Of a DNA stretch of 36,811 nt, positions 1 through 8,859 are shown piece by piece. Source of the DNA: Holophagaceae bacterium (GTDB taxonomy: Bacteria; Acidobacteriota; Holophagae; Holophagales; Holophagaceae); assembly GCA_025361955.1 (NCBI GenBank), contig JANYIU010000168.1, forward strand, positions 1 to 36,811, given 5' to 3'. A model generated the notes under the pieces. That model was not told where the DNA came from. It did not search any database and worked only from the letters and a program-made list of their open reading frames with translations. The number at the start of each line of letters is the position of its first letter. The stretch's first letter is position 1. The position numbers were made by a program, and so were the translations under genes.

Positions 1-933
1 TTGCGCCAGCCGCTCCACCAGGATGCGGTACTTGGGCAGGAGCCCCGCGTGGTGAAGTCCTATGCCATGCCGCAGCCAGCGCTTGAGATCCGGCCCATAG
101 GGGCTGTTGAACTTGCACCCCTCCAGGGCCTTCTGAATCGCAACCTTCTCCTCCCGAGTGCAGACATTGATGCTGGTGAAGTCCTGGGCGCTGGTGGCCG
201 CGTCCAGCTGGGTGAAATGCACCACATAGACCGGCGCCTTGTTCTCCAGCACCAGCTTCTCCACCGTCAGCGCCAGGGGCGATTCTGCGTATGAAAAGGC
301 CAGGGGTACCGGCCGGTCCTGGGATTTCACCGCCACCGTGGGCAGGCCGTTGCGGCGCGTGAGTTCCTCTTCGAAGAAGCTGGTGTCGCCCAAGGTGGCG
401 GACATGAGCAGGAAGCGCGCCCGGGGCATCGTGAGCAGTGGCGCCTGCCAAGCCACACCACGCTCCCGGTCCGCGTAATAGTGGAACTCGTCCATCACCA
501 CGTCCTGGACATCGATGGCTTCGCCTTCCCGCAGCGCCAGGTTGGCGAGGATCTCCGCGGTGCAGCACAGGATGGGAGCGTCGCGGTTGACGGAGGCGTC
601 CCCGGTGGCAAGGCCTACATTTTGCGGACCGAACTCCCGGCATAGATTGAGCCACTTCTCGTTGACCAGCGCCTTGATGGGACACGTGTAGACTGAACGC
701 CGCCCCTGGGCCAGGGCGCGGAAGTGCAGCGCCGCCGCCACCAGCGACTTGCCTGAGCCGGTAGGGGTGTTCAGGATGACGTTCTTCCCCTCGAAAACCT
801 CCAGGATCGCCGCCTCCTGGGCCGGATAGAGCTTCAGCCCCTGACCTTCCGCGTAGTCCAGGAACCGTCCCAGCAGTGCATCCGAGCTGAAGTCCCCATC
901 GCGCGGAAGCAGATCGTAGAGTGTTGCGGGCAT
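1..933 (-). CDS. Ski2-like DEAD/DEAH-box helicase, N-terminal part (gene continues past the left edge)
   Basis: The reading frame runs on the minus strand from an ATG at 933, with GGAG about eight bases upstream, to the window edge without a stop, giving 311 residues. It begins [13 protein letters not shown]. Walker A (TPTGSGKS) lies near residues 56-63, the Walker B/DEAD-type box reads DEFHYYAD, and motif III is [24 protein letters not shown] near the visible end is the start of the second RecA-like domain. The [12 protein letters not shown] stretch is typical of bacterial Ski2-like helicases of the DUF3516 type, so ATP-dependent RNA or DNA unwinding is the likely activity; the substrate is unknown. 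The missing C-terminus prevents a finer assignment. It lies 105 bases downstream of a small gene on the same strand. Confidence 0.85.
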   Translation of the reverse strand, partial: MPATLYDLLPRDGDFSSDALLGRFLDYAEGQGLKLYPAQEAAILEVFEGKNVILNTPTGSGKSLVAAALHFRALAQGRRSVYTCPIKALVNEKWLNLCREFGPQNVGLATGDASVNRDAPILCCTAEILANLALREGEAIDVQDVVMDEFHYYADRERGVAWQAPLLTMPRARFLLMSATLGDTSFFEEELTRRNGLPTVAVKSQDRPVPLAFSYAESPLALTVEKLVLENKAPVYVVHFTQLDAATSAQDFTSINVCTREEKVAIQKALEGCKFNSPYGPDLKRWLRHGIGLHHAGLLPKYRILVERLAQ

Positions 934-1038
934 CGAGGAACTCCAGAGGCTGCAACCATCATCCCAGGTCCGGTGCCTCTCATCGCCCGGAACCACGGAG
1001 AGCTGGGAATCGCATGGATCCCGCCCCGCCCTGACGTT

Positions 1039-1485
1039 CTAGCGCGCCCAGTCCAGGCTGTCGCGCTTAGCGGACCAGTGGGCGCCGAGGTTCAGGCCGA
1101 TGGCGAGGTCGCTGAGTTCCAGTGCCTCGTGGAATTCCCCGCGCTCACTGCGGGCCTGGACGCCTCGCTCCAGGGCGGTGGTGGCTTCCAGGGCCTCCCT
1201 GTAGCCGTGCCCCAAGCCTGCTTCCATTTCAGGAAGGTATTTAAGGAATCCCGCTACCGCGTCGATGACGCCTGCCCAGTCCTGAAGCTGGGCGCGAGCC
1301 TCTGCCAGGCGATCAAAGGCCACGGCCTTGACGGCATTGGGGAGGCTCTGCTGACCTGCCAGGGTTCGGTCGAGGTATTTCTGGGCTGCTACAGGACCGT
1401 TGAAGGCCGCTTCCCGGTGGCCGGCCAGGAGATCCGCCAGGATCTCTTTCACTGTTTTGCGAACAGGTTCATTGCGTTTGGACAT
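1039..1485 (-). CDS. Small helical hypothetical protein, possibly TPR-like
   Basis: I do not recognise this protein. The frame gives about 148 residues from the ATG at 1485 (MSKRNEPVRKTVKE); a GTG two codons earlier, at 1491, is an alternative start, and neither has a strong ribosome site. The sequence is rich in Ala, Leu and Glu, with no signal peptide or membrane segment. It reads as a series of amphipathic helices (AVAFDRLAEARAQLQDW, EALEATTALERGVQAR, EFHEALELSDLAIGL), which would suit a tetratricopeptide-like fold. It precedes the helicase gene in the same direction. The opposite strand also has a long open frame here, but its composition is unlike a protein, so the minus strand is preferred. 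Confidence 0.55.
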   Translation of the reverse strand: MSKRNEPVRKTVKEILADLLAGHREAAFNGPVAAQKYLDRTLAGQQSLPNAVKAVAFDRLAEARAQLQDWAGVIDAVAGFLKYLPEMEAGLGHGYREALEATTALERGVQARSERGEFHEALELSDLAIGLNLGAHWSAKRDSLDWAR

Positions 1486-1772
1486 GGGCACCCAAGCAAA
1501 ATTGTCAGTGAATTACTTGTCCCCACCTGCAAAATCCAGGGGGTATTTGGGGCGTAGTCCCACGCGAACTCCGAGGGCTTGGTCGGCTCGCGGCTTCGCG
1601 ACCTTCAACACGGCCAGAGCGAAGTCCTTCGAGTAGCCGGTCACGGGGGCTGAACCGGAAGCTCCGTTGGCATAGCTGCAGGTCACAGAGTAACTCGCGG
1701 AAACGACGTGTTAGTTGGTCAGCAGTAGGGGTCGCAGACCAGGGGGATCATGGGCTCTCGTCCGCGGGTGCC
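1486..1772. other. Intergenic stretch with an unrecognised open frame
   Basis: There is no recognisable gene in these 287 bases. On the minus strand a frame is open from 1710 to a TAA at 1513-1515, with a possible GTG start at 1686 (57 residues, ending LRPKYPLDFAGGDK). Its composition is protein-like, but it has no ribosome site and no family I recognise. It could be the tail of a decayed gene. Confidence 0.3.
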
Positions 1773-2759
1773 TCAAAAGTTGCCGGTCAGCCCCAGCCGG
1801 TCCAGCATCGCGCGGTAGGCCTCGGGCAGCGGGGCTTGGACGGCGATGCGGTGGCCATCGCCGGGGTGGTCCAGGGATAACTTCCACGCATGCAGGGCCG
1901 GATGTTCGCAGGCGAAGGAGCGCTGATCCTCATCCTTCCAGTGCAGCGCGCCGCCGTAGATCGCATCCCCCAGGATGGGGGCGCCGAGATGAGCCAAATG
2001 CACCCGGATCTGATGGGTCCGGCCTGTGAGCAGTTCGCACTCCAGCAAAGCCAGCCCCCGGTTCTTGGCCAGCACCTTGACCTTGGTCTGGGAGGGGCGA
2101 CCGTGGCCGGCGATGGTCATTTTTAGTCGATCCACCCGGTGGCGGGCGATCGGCTGATCCACCAGGAGGAAGCCCATCTCCGGCAGTTTGCGAGAGTGGC
2201 GCACCAGCGCGAGGTAACGCTTCTCGACGGTGCGGGCCTTGAACTGCGCTTGCAGGTTCGTCTGCGCCTCGGAGTCCTTGGCCATGGCCAGACATCCGGT
2301 CGTGTAGCGATCCAGGCGATGCACGAGGCCGGGCCACAAAGGCGCCACCTCTTCCTCGCTAGCGTCTTCCTCGCCATCGAGGCGCGTCAAGTTCCGGGCC
2401 TCAGCCTGCATTCGTCCCAGCAGGGCGTTCACCACGGTCCCCGAGGCATGGCCTGGCCCCGGATGCACCACCATACCCGCAGGTTTGTCGATGATCCAGA
2501 GGCGGTCGTCCTCGAACAGGGTGGGCAGGTCGATCACCTCCGGTTCCAGATAGAGACCGGGTGGGACCAGCTCCGGGAGTTCCGTCTCGATCACCGCTCC
2601 GCTGCGCAGCCGCGTGCCTGCCTTGGTCACGGCTTGGCCGTTCACGGCGACATTGCCGGAGCGGATCCAGGCTTCCCACTGAGAGCGAGGGATCTGGGGA
2701 TGGAGATCGGTGAGAAAGCGATCCAGACGAGGGGCTTCAGTTGCCATGAGGTGACGCAT
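1773..2759 (-). CDS. rluD: RluA/RluD-family 23S rRNA pseudouridine synthase
   Basis: The product converts uridine to pseudouridine in RNA, most likely in 23S rRNA (RluD type). An S4 RNA-binding domain covers about residues 11-60 (LDRFLTDLHPQIPRSQWEAW). The catalytic motif HRLDRYTTGCLAMAK follows, with catalytic Asp near residue 150, and GRTHQIRVHLAHLGAPILGD is the third conserved motif. The frame is open further upstream, but that part lies inside lgt. I chose the ATG at 2759, which overlaps the lgt stop as TGATG and has GGAG five bases upstream, giving 328 residues. An adjacent ATG at 2762 and one at 2747 are alternatives. An acidic insert (DGEEDASEEE) precedes the catalytic motif. Translational coupling to lgt is likely. 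Confidence 0.88.
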   Translation of the reverse strand: MRHLMATEAPRLDRFLTDLHPQIPRSQWEAWIRSGNVAVNGQAVTKAGTRLRSGAVIETELPELVPPGLYLEPEVIDLPTLFEDDRLWIIDKPAGMVVHPGPGHASGTVVNALLGRMQAEARNLTRLDGEEDASEEEVAPLWPGLVHRLDRYTTGCLAMAKDSEAQTNLQAQFKARTVEKRYLALVRHSRKLPEMGFLLVDQPIARHRVDRLKMTIAGHGRPSQTKVKVLAKNRGLALLECELLTGRTHQIRVHLAHLGAPILGDAIYGGALHWKDEDQRSFACEHPALHAWKLSLDHPGDGHRIAVQAPLPEAYRAMLDRLGLTGNF

Positions 2760-3553
2760 CATATCTCCGCCAGGGAAGTTTGCTGTTGGCGGCGGAACCA
2801 GACCCAGAGGGACGCGCCGATGAAGAGGAACAGGAGACCCGTGAGGCGGCCCGTGGAAAGCCAGGAGACCTCGAACCACAGCCCCCGCTCCAGGTCGCCG
2901 CGCCAGGATTCCGTGATCGTGCGGCCCAGGCCCTCGAGTAGAAAATAGCTGGCGGCAACCTGGCCCTTGAACTGGCGCTTGCGGCCGATGAGCAGCAGCA
3001 GCCCCAGCACGGTGAAATTGGCCAGGCTGTTGTAGATCTGCACGGGGTGGAGAGGCATATCCAGGGGCGTCCCCTGGCTGATGTCAGAGCTGGTGAAGGT
3101 CACCGCCCAGGGAACCTGGCCGTCCGTGCCGAAACAGCACCCGGCGAAGAAACAGCCCCAGCGGCCGATGGCTTGGCCCAGGGCGAGGCCTGGGGTGAGG
3201 GCATCCATGGTGAGACTCAGCGGCAGTTTCAGCTTGCGGATGCGCCAGAAGAAGGTGAGCAGGCCCAGGATGACGCCCCCGTGGATGGCTCCCCCGGCCC
3301 GGAGGGTGCCGAGGCTGAACACGCTGGCGAGGGGCTCCCCGTGCAGCAAGTCCACCCCGATCATCAAGAGCTTGGAGCCGAGGATGCCGCCCAGCAGGAC
3401 GGCGACAGAGATATCAGCCAGGGCGTCTGGCGCGAGACCGTCGCGCTTGCCGAGCTGCCGGGCCAGAACCATGCCGGCGAGGAATCCCAGGGTCAGCATG
3501 AGTCCGTACGTGCCGATGGGGAAAGCGCCGATCTGGAAGAGGATGGGGTGCAT
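2759..3553 (-). CDS. lgt: Prolipoprotein diacylglyceryl transferase
   Basis: Lgt is an inner-membrane enzyme that moves diacylglyceryl from phosphatidylglycerol to the lipobox cysteine of prolipoproteins, the first step of lipoprotein maturation. The 264-residue product begins MHPILFQIGAFPIGTYGL, as usual for the family. It has several hydrophobic helices, the HGG motif (AIHGGVILG, His 91) and the signature in the form GRWGCFFAGCCFG, with essential Arg 131. HPVQIYNSL follows near residue 169. The cysteine-rich form of the signature differs from the GRxGNFxN form of E. coli but is a familiar variant. AAGGA lies five bases before the ATG. A lipoprotein substrate may be encoded in this window at 14603. 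Confidence 0.93.
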   Translation of the reverse strand: MHPILFQIGAFPIGTYGLMLTLGFLAGMVLARQLGKRDGLAPDALADISVAVLLGGILGSKLLMIGVDLLHGEPLASVFSLGTLRAGGAIHGGVILGLLTFFWRIRKLKLPLSLTMDALTPGLALGQAIGRWGCFFAGCCFGTDGQVPWAVTFTSSDISQGTPLDMPLHPVQIYNSLANFTVLGLLLLIGRKRQFKGQVAASYFLLEGLGRTITESWRGDLERGLWFEVSWLSTGRLTGLLFLFIGASLWVWFRRQQQTSLAEI

Positions 3554-3613
3554 AGCGTTCCTTGAAGGTGCCTGGATCCCAGCGTTGGGCTAGTCTCAGA
3601 GGAGGAGGCTCCC

Positions 3614-4615
3614 ATGTCCCAGCATGCACTCAAAGCCCAGGAACTGGCTGAACGCTTGGGAGGCGCCCTCCATGATTGTCCCCCAGATCGCCTTTTGACA
3701 GAAGTGTTACCCCTGGATGAAGCCGGGCCGACCTCGGTGAGCTTCCTTGCCAACCCCAAATACCTCCCCAAGGCGAAAGCAAGCCGGGCCGGGCTGATTC
3801 TGGCGGATCCCAAGACCGACCTGCAGGGTCAGCCGCTGCTGGTCCTGACGAATCCTTACTGGGGCTTCGCGCAAGCCACGGGACTGCTGCATCCGGAGCC
3901 TGAACCGGCGTGGAGTGATGGGCCCATTCATCCCTCAGCCAAGGTGTCTGCCGATGCGCGGCTCGCACCGGGGGTGACCCTGGGCGCCCGCACGGTGGTC
4001 GGTCCGCGCTCTGTGCTGCACCCAGGCGTTCATATCGGCGAGGACTGTCATCTCGGCGCGGATTGCGAGCTCTTCAGCGGTGTGGTGCTCTATCGGAAGA
4101 CGCGCGTGGGCAACCGGGTGCGCATCCACGCCAACACGGTGTTGGGTTCTGATGGTTACGGCTATGTCCTGGTGGAGGGCCGCCATCAGAAAGTGCCTCA
4201 GGTGGGCTGGGTGGAGGTGGGCGATGATGTGGAGATCGGCGCCTGCACCACCGTGGACCGGGGCGCCCTGGGGGCCACGCGGATCGGCGCGGGCACCAAG
4301 GTGGACAATCTGGTCCAGCTTGCCCACAACGTCCAGATTGGTCAGCACTGCCTCATCATCAGCCAGACGGGTATCTCCGGGAGCACCTCCCTGGGAGACT
4401 ATGTGACCCTTGCTGGCAAGGTGGGCGTCGTGGGTCACATCCACATCGGGAGCCACAGCATCGTGGGCGGCAATTCCGTGGTAGCCAAGAACGTGCCCGA
4501 AGGCAGCTTCGTCACCGGCTTCCTGGCCCGGCCCCACAGAGATTGGATGGAGAGCCAAGCCGCCCTGAACCGGCTGCCGAAACTGATGCGGAAGCTGGTG
4601 TTGAAGAAAGACTGA
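3614..4615 (+). CDS. lpxD: UDP-3-O-acylglucosamine N-acyltransferase
   Basis: LpxD transfers a second hydroxy-acyl chain from acyl-ACP to UDP-3-O-acylglucosamine, the third step of lipid A synthesis. The 333-residue protein has the usual N-terminal uridine-binding domain (residues 1-100). A left-handed beta helix of hexapeptide repeats follows, from about residue 105 to 310 (IGEDCHLGAD, IGACTTVDRGALG), then a C-terminal helix (LPKLMRKLVLKKD). The catalytic base is His 238 in VQLAHNVQIG. GAGGAGG lies just upstream of the ATG. The gene stands alone, diverging from lgt across 60 bases and converging on the FliK-like gene with only three bases between stops. It shows that the host makes lipid A. 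Confidence 0.95.
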   Translation: MSQHALKAQELAERLGGALHDCPPDRLLTEVLPLDEAGPTSVSFLANPKYLPKAKASRAGLILADPKTDLQGQPLLVLTNPYWGFAQATGLLHPEPEPAWSDGPIHPSAKVSADARLAPGVTLGARTVVGPRSVLHPGVHIGEDCHLGADCELFSGVVLYRKTRVGNRVRIHANTVLGSDGYGYVLVEGRHQKVPQVGWVEVGDDVEIGACTTVDRGALGATRIGAGTKVDNLVQLAHNVQIGQHCLIISQTGISGSTSLGDYVTLAGKVGVVGHIHIGSHSIVGGNSVVAKNVPEGSFVTGFLARPHRDWMESQAALNRLPKLMRKLVLKKD

Positions 4616-4618
4616 CCG

Positions 4619-6028
4619 TCAGCCCAGGGCCCGCAGGGTCGGTCCCACCACCAGGGATCTCAGGCTTGGGATGGTTCCGTCGGGGCCTTGGGTGAGGGAG
4701 TAGATCCTCAGATCCACAGGCTTACCCAAGTCCTCCAGCTCCATCTTCATGCTCTCCTTTTCGCGTTCCAGTGCCTCAGGGTGTTCGGTCCAGATCCGGA
4801 TCTGGAGGCCGAAGGAACCTTGAGCCATGCCCAGGCGGGTCTCCCCCAGTTGGGAGAACTTCAAGCCCAGGAGCACCCGCTGGGTGGCATCCCCGCCCCT
4901 CCCGCGTTCCTCCGGGGGATCGGATTCCACCCAGATTTGCAGGGGGCTCGCCTGGGCCCAGGGCAGGGGGATCTCGAAGAAGGCTGTGCCCTCCTTTGCC
5001 TGCAGGGCGTGGAAGGGAGCCTCCCTTGGGGAGATCGCGGGATTCGCAAGGGTGGTGAGGGAACCCCGGATCCAGGCTTCCCACGATTCGGGGAGTTCGG
5101 CCTTGGAGCCGGGGTGAGACTGTAGGGCTGTCATCAATTTCGGCAGGATGAGGGAATCCGCGGCAAGGGCGGAGCCTGACCGGGCACCAGGATCCGTTCG
5201 GGCGCCAGGTATCGCCGTTGCAGCTTTGGCTATCGGGGGAGTCTCTTCGGCCCCTTTTTGCAGCAGCGTCCGGATCCAGGTGACCAGGGCATCCCGGTCC
5301 CCTGCTGGAATCTCTGGGTGCTGGGCGATCAGCGCCTGGAACCTAAGGACCTGCTGCTGGGCAAGGGCATCTCGACTCTCGCCCTTGGCTCCGAGGAGGG
5401 CGGCATCCAGGAGCCCGGCTTCGGCGCTCAGGCCCGGCATCGCCTTCTGCGGATCTTGCAAAAACGCCTGCAGCGAGGTCGCTAGTTCCTGGATCGTAGC
5501 CAAGCCGCCGGTCCCGAGCGTTCGGCCGAGGCTGGACAGGAGGTTCCCGGGAAGTTCTTGCAGAACCGCCTGAAGTTGCTCACCCGCAGGCAAGCTTCTA
5601 GGCCCATCCGCGAGCAGGGCAAGGAGCCGCACCAGGGGAGCCAATTCAGGGAGGGGCGGTTCCTGGGTCAGGCGTGCGGCGAGGGTCGCAGCCTCGCTCT
5701 GGATTAAGGGCAAGAGCAAGGCTGGGGGAGCGGGTGGCCGAGCTTCCTGCAACTGCAGGCGAAGCCCCGTTTCGCCGGTTACCGGTGGCAAGATCCGCAC
5801 TCGGAGCTGGGTGCCCTCGGGGTAGGGCAACTCACCTTGGGCGGTCACGGTCTGTCCCGACGGAAACTGGAGTTTGACGCCCCCCGGCGCCAAGGTCTGC
5901 AAGAGCACCTCCACATCCTGGCCGAGCAGGGCCAGCAGGGATGAGCCCTCCATGGCCGCGCCCTGCCGCACCAGGAGGGCCTGTACGGCAGTCACGAGGT
6001 TGGCGGATTGGGGGGAGAGGGGATCCAT
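4619..6028 (-). CDS. Probable flagellar hook-length control (FliK-like) protein
   Basis: The 469-residue product is rich in Ala, Leu, Pro and Gln through its first 290 residues, without a signal peptide, and has a more ordered C-terminal third. There QRVLLGLKFSQLGETRLGM is followed by a beta-alpha region (LQIRIWTEHPEALEREKES). This resembles the C-terminal FliK domain, in which a conserved leucine-rich strand pair precedes a helix. FliK sets hook length and switches flagellar export specificity. The start codon overlaps the cheB stop as TGATG, so it is translated with cheB. The assignment rests on architecture and neighbours, not on a strict signature; a generic hypothetical protein is the alternative. 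Confidence 0.5.
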   Translation of the reverse strand: MDPLSPQSANLVTAVQALLVRQGAAMEGSSLLALLGQDVEVLLQTLAPGGVKLQFPSGQTVTAQGELPYPEGTQLRVRILPPVTGETGLRLQLQEARPPAPPALLLPLIQSEAATLAARLTQEPPLPELAPLVRLLALLADGPRSLPAGEQLQAVLQELPGNLLSSLGRTLGTGGLATIQELATSLQAFLQDPQKAMPGLSAEAGLLDAALLGAKGESRDALAQQQVLRFQALIAQHPEIPAGDRDALVTWIRTLLQKGAEETPPIAKAATAIPGARTDPGARSGSALAADSLILPKLMTALQSHPGSKAELPESWEAWIRGSLTTLANPAISPREAPFHALQAKEGTAFFEIPLPWAQASPLQIWVESDPPEERGRGGDATQRVLLGLKFSQLGETRLGMAQGSFGLQIRIWTEHPEALEREKESMKMELEDLGKPVDLRIYSLTQGPDGTIPSLRSLVVGPTLRALG

Positions 6029-7125
6029 CAGATCTGGAAGTGCTTTCGCAGGATGCCCGCCATCTCATGGATAGGTGCCACCTGGTCGACGCAACCCCGC
6101 TCGAAGGCCGCCCGGGGCATGCCGTAGACGACGCAGGTCTCCTCGGCCTCCGCCAGGGTGTGAGCCCCCTTGGCCTTGAGCAGCTCCATGCCCTTGGCCC
6201 CATCGGCGCCCATGCCGGTGAGAATCATCGCGAGCACTTGGCGGGGGCAGTTATCCGCGACGCTCTGGAACAGCACATCGACGCTGGGCCGATGGATGCT
6301 GGTCGCAGGTTCGGGGTTCAGCTCGAGGAGGATCTGGCTGCCGCGCTGCCGGTAGTACATGTGCACGCCCCCCGGGGCGATGTAGACGATGCCTGGATGG
6401 GCGGTTTCGCCATGTTCGGCCTCCTTGACCTCCACCTGGCAAATGTTGTCCAGCCGCTCTGCGAAAGGTTTCGTGAAGGAGGCTGGCATGTGCTGGACGA
6501 TGAGGCAGGGGACGGGCAAGGCTTTCGGCAGACCCGGCAGGAGATCCTGGAGGGCCTTGGGCCCCCCGGTGGAACAGCCGATGACGAGCAGCTCGGCCAT
6601 GGGACTGCCCTTCAGGAGCCCGGGTGCGTCGGCGGCGGGTCGCGCGTGCCAAGGCCGGGAAACGACCGGGACCGGCAGGCTGGGACGGACGCCGGCGGGG
6701 GGCGGCGGGGTCTTGCGGAAGCGCGGGCTCCGGGCCAGTTTCCGGACTTTTTCCTGAAGATCTTGCTGAATCTGCAGAATGGCCTGATTGGCGAAACTGC
6801 TTTCTTTCGGGATGAAATCCAGGGCACCCAAGGCCAAGGCCTCCAGGGTGGCTTGGGCTCCTTCCTGGGTGAGGCTGGAAACCATCAGTACCGGCAGGGG
6901 CATCTCCACCATGATCCGTTTCAGGCAGGCGAGGCCGTCCATGCGCGGCATCTCCACATCCAGGGTGACGATGTCCGGCTTCAGCTGGGCGATCTTCTCC
7001 AGGGCATCCTGGCCATCCCGCGCCGATCCGATCACTTCAATGTCCTCGGCGGCCACGAGCATCCGCTCGAGGGCCTTCCGCATGAAGGGACTGTCATCGA
7101 CGATCAGGACGCGGATTCGTTCCAT
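6028..7125 (-). CDS. cheB: Chemotaxis response regulator protein-glutamate methylesterase
   Basis: CheB removes methyl groups from, and deamidates, chemoreceptor glutamates and so resets the receptors during adaptation. The 365-residue protein has an N-terminal receiver domain with Asp 10, Asp 11, phosphoacceptor Asp 56 (TLDVEMPRMDG) and Lys 107. A Pro-rich linker covers about residues 136-175. The methylesterase domain carries the triad Ser 185 (GCSTGGP), His 212 (VQHMP) and Asp 308 (TGMGADG). It sits in the cluster with cheR, the opposing methyltransferase, six bases after the second HDOD gene. All catalytic residues are present, so it should be active. Confidence 0.95.
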   Translation of the reverse strand: MERIRVLIVDDSPFMRKALERMLVAAEDIEVIGSARDGQDALEKIAQLKPDIVTLDVEMPRMDGLACLKRIMVEMPLPVLMVSSLTQEGAQATLEALALGALDFIPKESSFANQAILQIQQDLQEKVRKLARSPRFRKTPPPPAGVRPSLPVPVVSRPWHARPAADAPGLLKGSPMAELLVIGCSTGGPKALQDLLPGLPKALPVPCLIVQHMPASFTKPFAERLDNICQVEVKEAEHGETAHPGIVYIAPGGVHMYYRQRGSQILLELNPEPATSIHRPSVDVLFQSVADNCPRQVLAMILTGMGADGAKGMELLKAKGAHTLAEAEETCVVYGMPRAAFERGCVDQVAPIHEMAGILRKHFQI

Positions 7126-7131
7126 TCGGGT

Positions 7132-7989
7132 TCAATCCTGGAAAGCGAGGTTGACGAAGGAGATGGCGTGTTCCAGCTCATCGTCGATGCTGAAGGTGAT
7201 TCTTTCAATATCCAAATTCTCGGGGGGGATGCCACTGAAGACCTCGCGAAAGGCTGGCAGTTCCTCCAGGCTGAACGCCAGAGTCTCGTCGGCTGGGCTG
7301 TTGGGGAGACGGGCCCGGACCAGGAGATCGCTTAGATTGATGAGATTGGACAGAAAGGCACCGGGTGGGGGGGAATGGTGATCCCGGAGCACCTCCACCA
7401 ACACATCGGCAAAACCCCAGTTCACCGCCACCATGGCCCCCACCTCCGCATGGGTGAGGCCGAGCAGCTCCGCCTCAATTTCGTAGCCCACGCGTCCGGC
7501 CTGGATGGCGGCGACGACCGGGGCATATTCTTCGGGGAAGCAGCTGTCCAGGGCGATCTTGCCAATATCGTGCAGGAGCCCGGCCAGGAAGGCCGATTCT
7601 TCGAGAGCTCGGCGCTGCAGAAGTCGGCAGAGGCCCTTGGCGGTCATGCCAACGGCGACGGAGTGCTGCCACAGCCGCAGGGGATCCAGGTGGGAGGCTC
7701 CCTGAAAGGTCCGGATGATGGCGGTGGTGCGTCCCAGGTTGAGCATGGCGTCGAAACCCAGGCGCAAGACAGCGCTCCGGAGATCCGTCACGCGGTTGTC
7801 CCCGGCATATAGAACGGAGTTGGCCAACCGCAGCATGGTGGCGGAGAGGGGTGGATCCTTGGTCAGGATGCCCAGAATCCGGTCCACGGTGCAGCGCTCA
7901 TCCGTCACCGCTTGGCCCATGGCCACCACCGTCGTGGGGAGGCTGGGGAGGGTCTTGACCCTGAGCCGGACGCTGGCCTCGGTGATCAT
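7132..7989 (-). CDS. HDOD-domain signalling protein (second of two)
   Basis: The 285-residue protein is essentially one HDOD domain: helical repeats from residue 10 (LPSLPTTVVAMGQAV), the motif PLSATMLRLANSVLY, then HD-type residues in AGLLHDIGK and HSVAVGM. HDOD proteins are relatives of HD phosphohydrolases, often lacking activity, and act in signalling, for example in motility or second-messenger control. It starts one base after the stop of the first HDOD gene and is six bases from cheB, so it is co-transcribed with chemotaxis genes. The sequence is clearly different from the first copy, so this is not a recent duplicate. Confidence 0.85.
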   Translation of the reverse strand: MITEASVRLRVKTLPSLPTTVVAMGQAVTDERCTVDRILGILTKDPPLSATMLRLANSVLYAGDNRVTDLRSAVLRLGFDAMLNLGRTTAIIRTFQGASHLDPLRLWQHSVAVGMTAKGLCRLLQRRALEESAFLAGLLHDIGKIALDSCFPEEYAPVVAAIQAGRVGYEIEAELLGLTHAEVGAMVAVNWGFADVLVEVLRDHHSPPPGAFLSNLINLSDLLVRARLPNSPADETLAFSLEELPAFREVFSGIPPENLDIERITFSIDDELEHAISFVNLAFQD

Positions 7990-7990
7990 G

Positions 7991-8839
7991 TCAGAATTCC
8001 GTGAGAAGGGACTTGTCCATCTCGAGGACTTGCAGGACGGCTTCGCGATGGTCTTCGAGCTGTTCGGGAGTGAGATTCAGGATCTCCAGGGCTTGCTGGG
8101 TTGGCAGCGCCAGAGACTCTGGGCGGCCGATGCCAATCTTCTGATTCAGGGCCATTTGATTCCCCAAGGCCACCAGGGCGGTCAGGGAACGGCTCTCAGG
8201 TGGCGCATCCAGAGGTTCGTGATGCCAGCGCGCGGTCTGTTCGATGCTTCGCGCCAGATTCCAGGATCTCAGCAGGGCCTCGCCCACCATGGAGTGATCG
8301 AAGCCGAAGATCTCCAATTCCATGTCCAGGCAATCGCCTTGACCGTTGTAGATCGTGCGGATCATGGCTCCATACCGGTCCGGGAACTTGATGCCCATCA
8401 CGGATTTACCGATGTCGTGCATCAATCCGGCAAGGAAGATCTCCTCCGTCTGTGGGAAGCGGAGCAGCTTGCCGTAGGCCCGCCCTGCCATGGCTGTGGC
8501 CAGGGCATGTTCCCACAGCAGGCGTTCCTGGAGCCCCACGCTCCCCCGGCTATAAAGGTTCTTGGCGCTGGAGGCGATGACTACGCTCTTGATGGTGGAA
8601 AAACCCAGGGTCATGATGGCCTGGGTGACGGTCTTCACCTCGCGCATCATCGCGAACATCGCGGAATTGGCGATTTTGAGGATCTGGGACGCGAGCGCTT
8701 GGTCCGTGGAAATGACCCGTTGGAGTTCATCGGCGGTTGAATCAGGATCCGCCACGATCCGCAGCACCTGGGCCGCCACCTGGGGAAGGGGGGGCAGGTC
8801 GCCGAGATTCGTGATCAGTTCCTGAGGGGTGATGGGCAT
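7991..8839 (-). CDS. HDOD-domain signalling protein (first of two)
   Basis: The 282-residue product begins MPITPQELITNLGDLPPLP from an ATG at 8839, which has GGAG nine bases upstream. A TTG eight codons earlier, overlapping the cheR stop, is less likely. The HDOD core is complete: ISTDQALASQILKIANSAMF, the TLGF helix, and AGLMHDIGKSVMG with the HD pair. The C-terminal 60 residues (LTPEQLEDHREAVLQVLEMDKS) are helical. It lies 20 bases after cheR. Its role is inferred from context only: a signalling component tied to the chemotaxis methylation enzymes. Confidence 0.85.
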   Translation of the reverse strand: MPITPQELITNLGDLPPLPQVAAQVLRIVADPDSTADELQRVISTDQALASQILKIANSAMFAMMREVKTVTQAIMTLGFSTIKSVVIASSAKNLYSRGSVGLQERLLWEHALATAMAGRAYGKLLRFPQTEEIFLAGLMHDIGKSVMGIKFPDRYGAMIRTIYNGQGDCLDMELEIFGFDHSMVGEALLRSWNLARSIEQTARWHHEPLDAPPESRSLTALVALGNQMALNQKIGIGRPESLALPTQQALEILNLTPEQLEDHREAVLQVLEMDKSLLTEF

Positions 8840-8859
8840 TGCCTTCGTCTCCGTTGCTT

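Noticed and set aside
973-1557. 194-codon plus-strand frame
   Set aside because: It overlaps the small helical minus-strand gene, which has better codon and residue composition. Both are weak, but the plus frame has no recognisable signal.
5941-7335. 464-codon plus-strand frame
   Set aside because: It lies opposite cheB, whose catalytic residues are all present; the plus frame has shadow composition.
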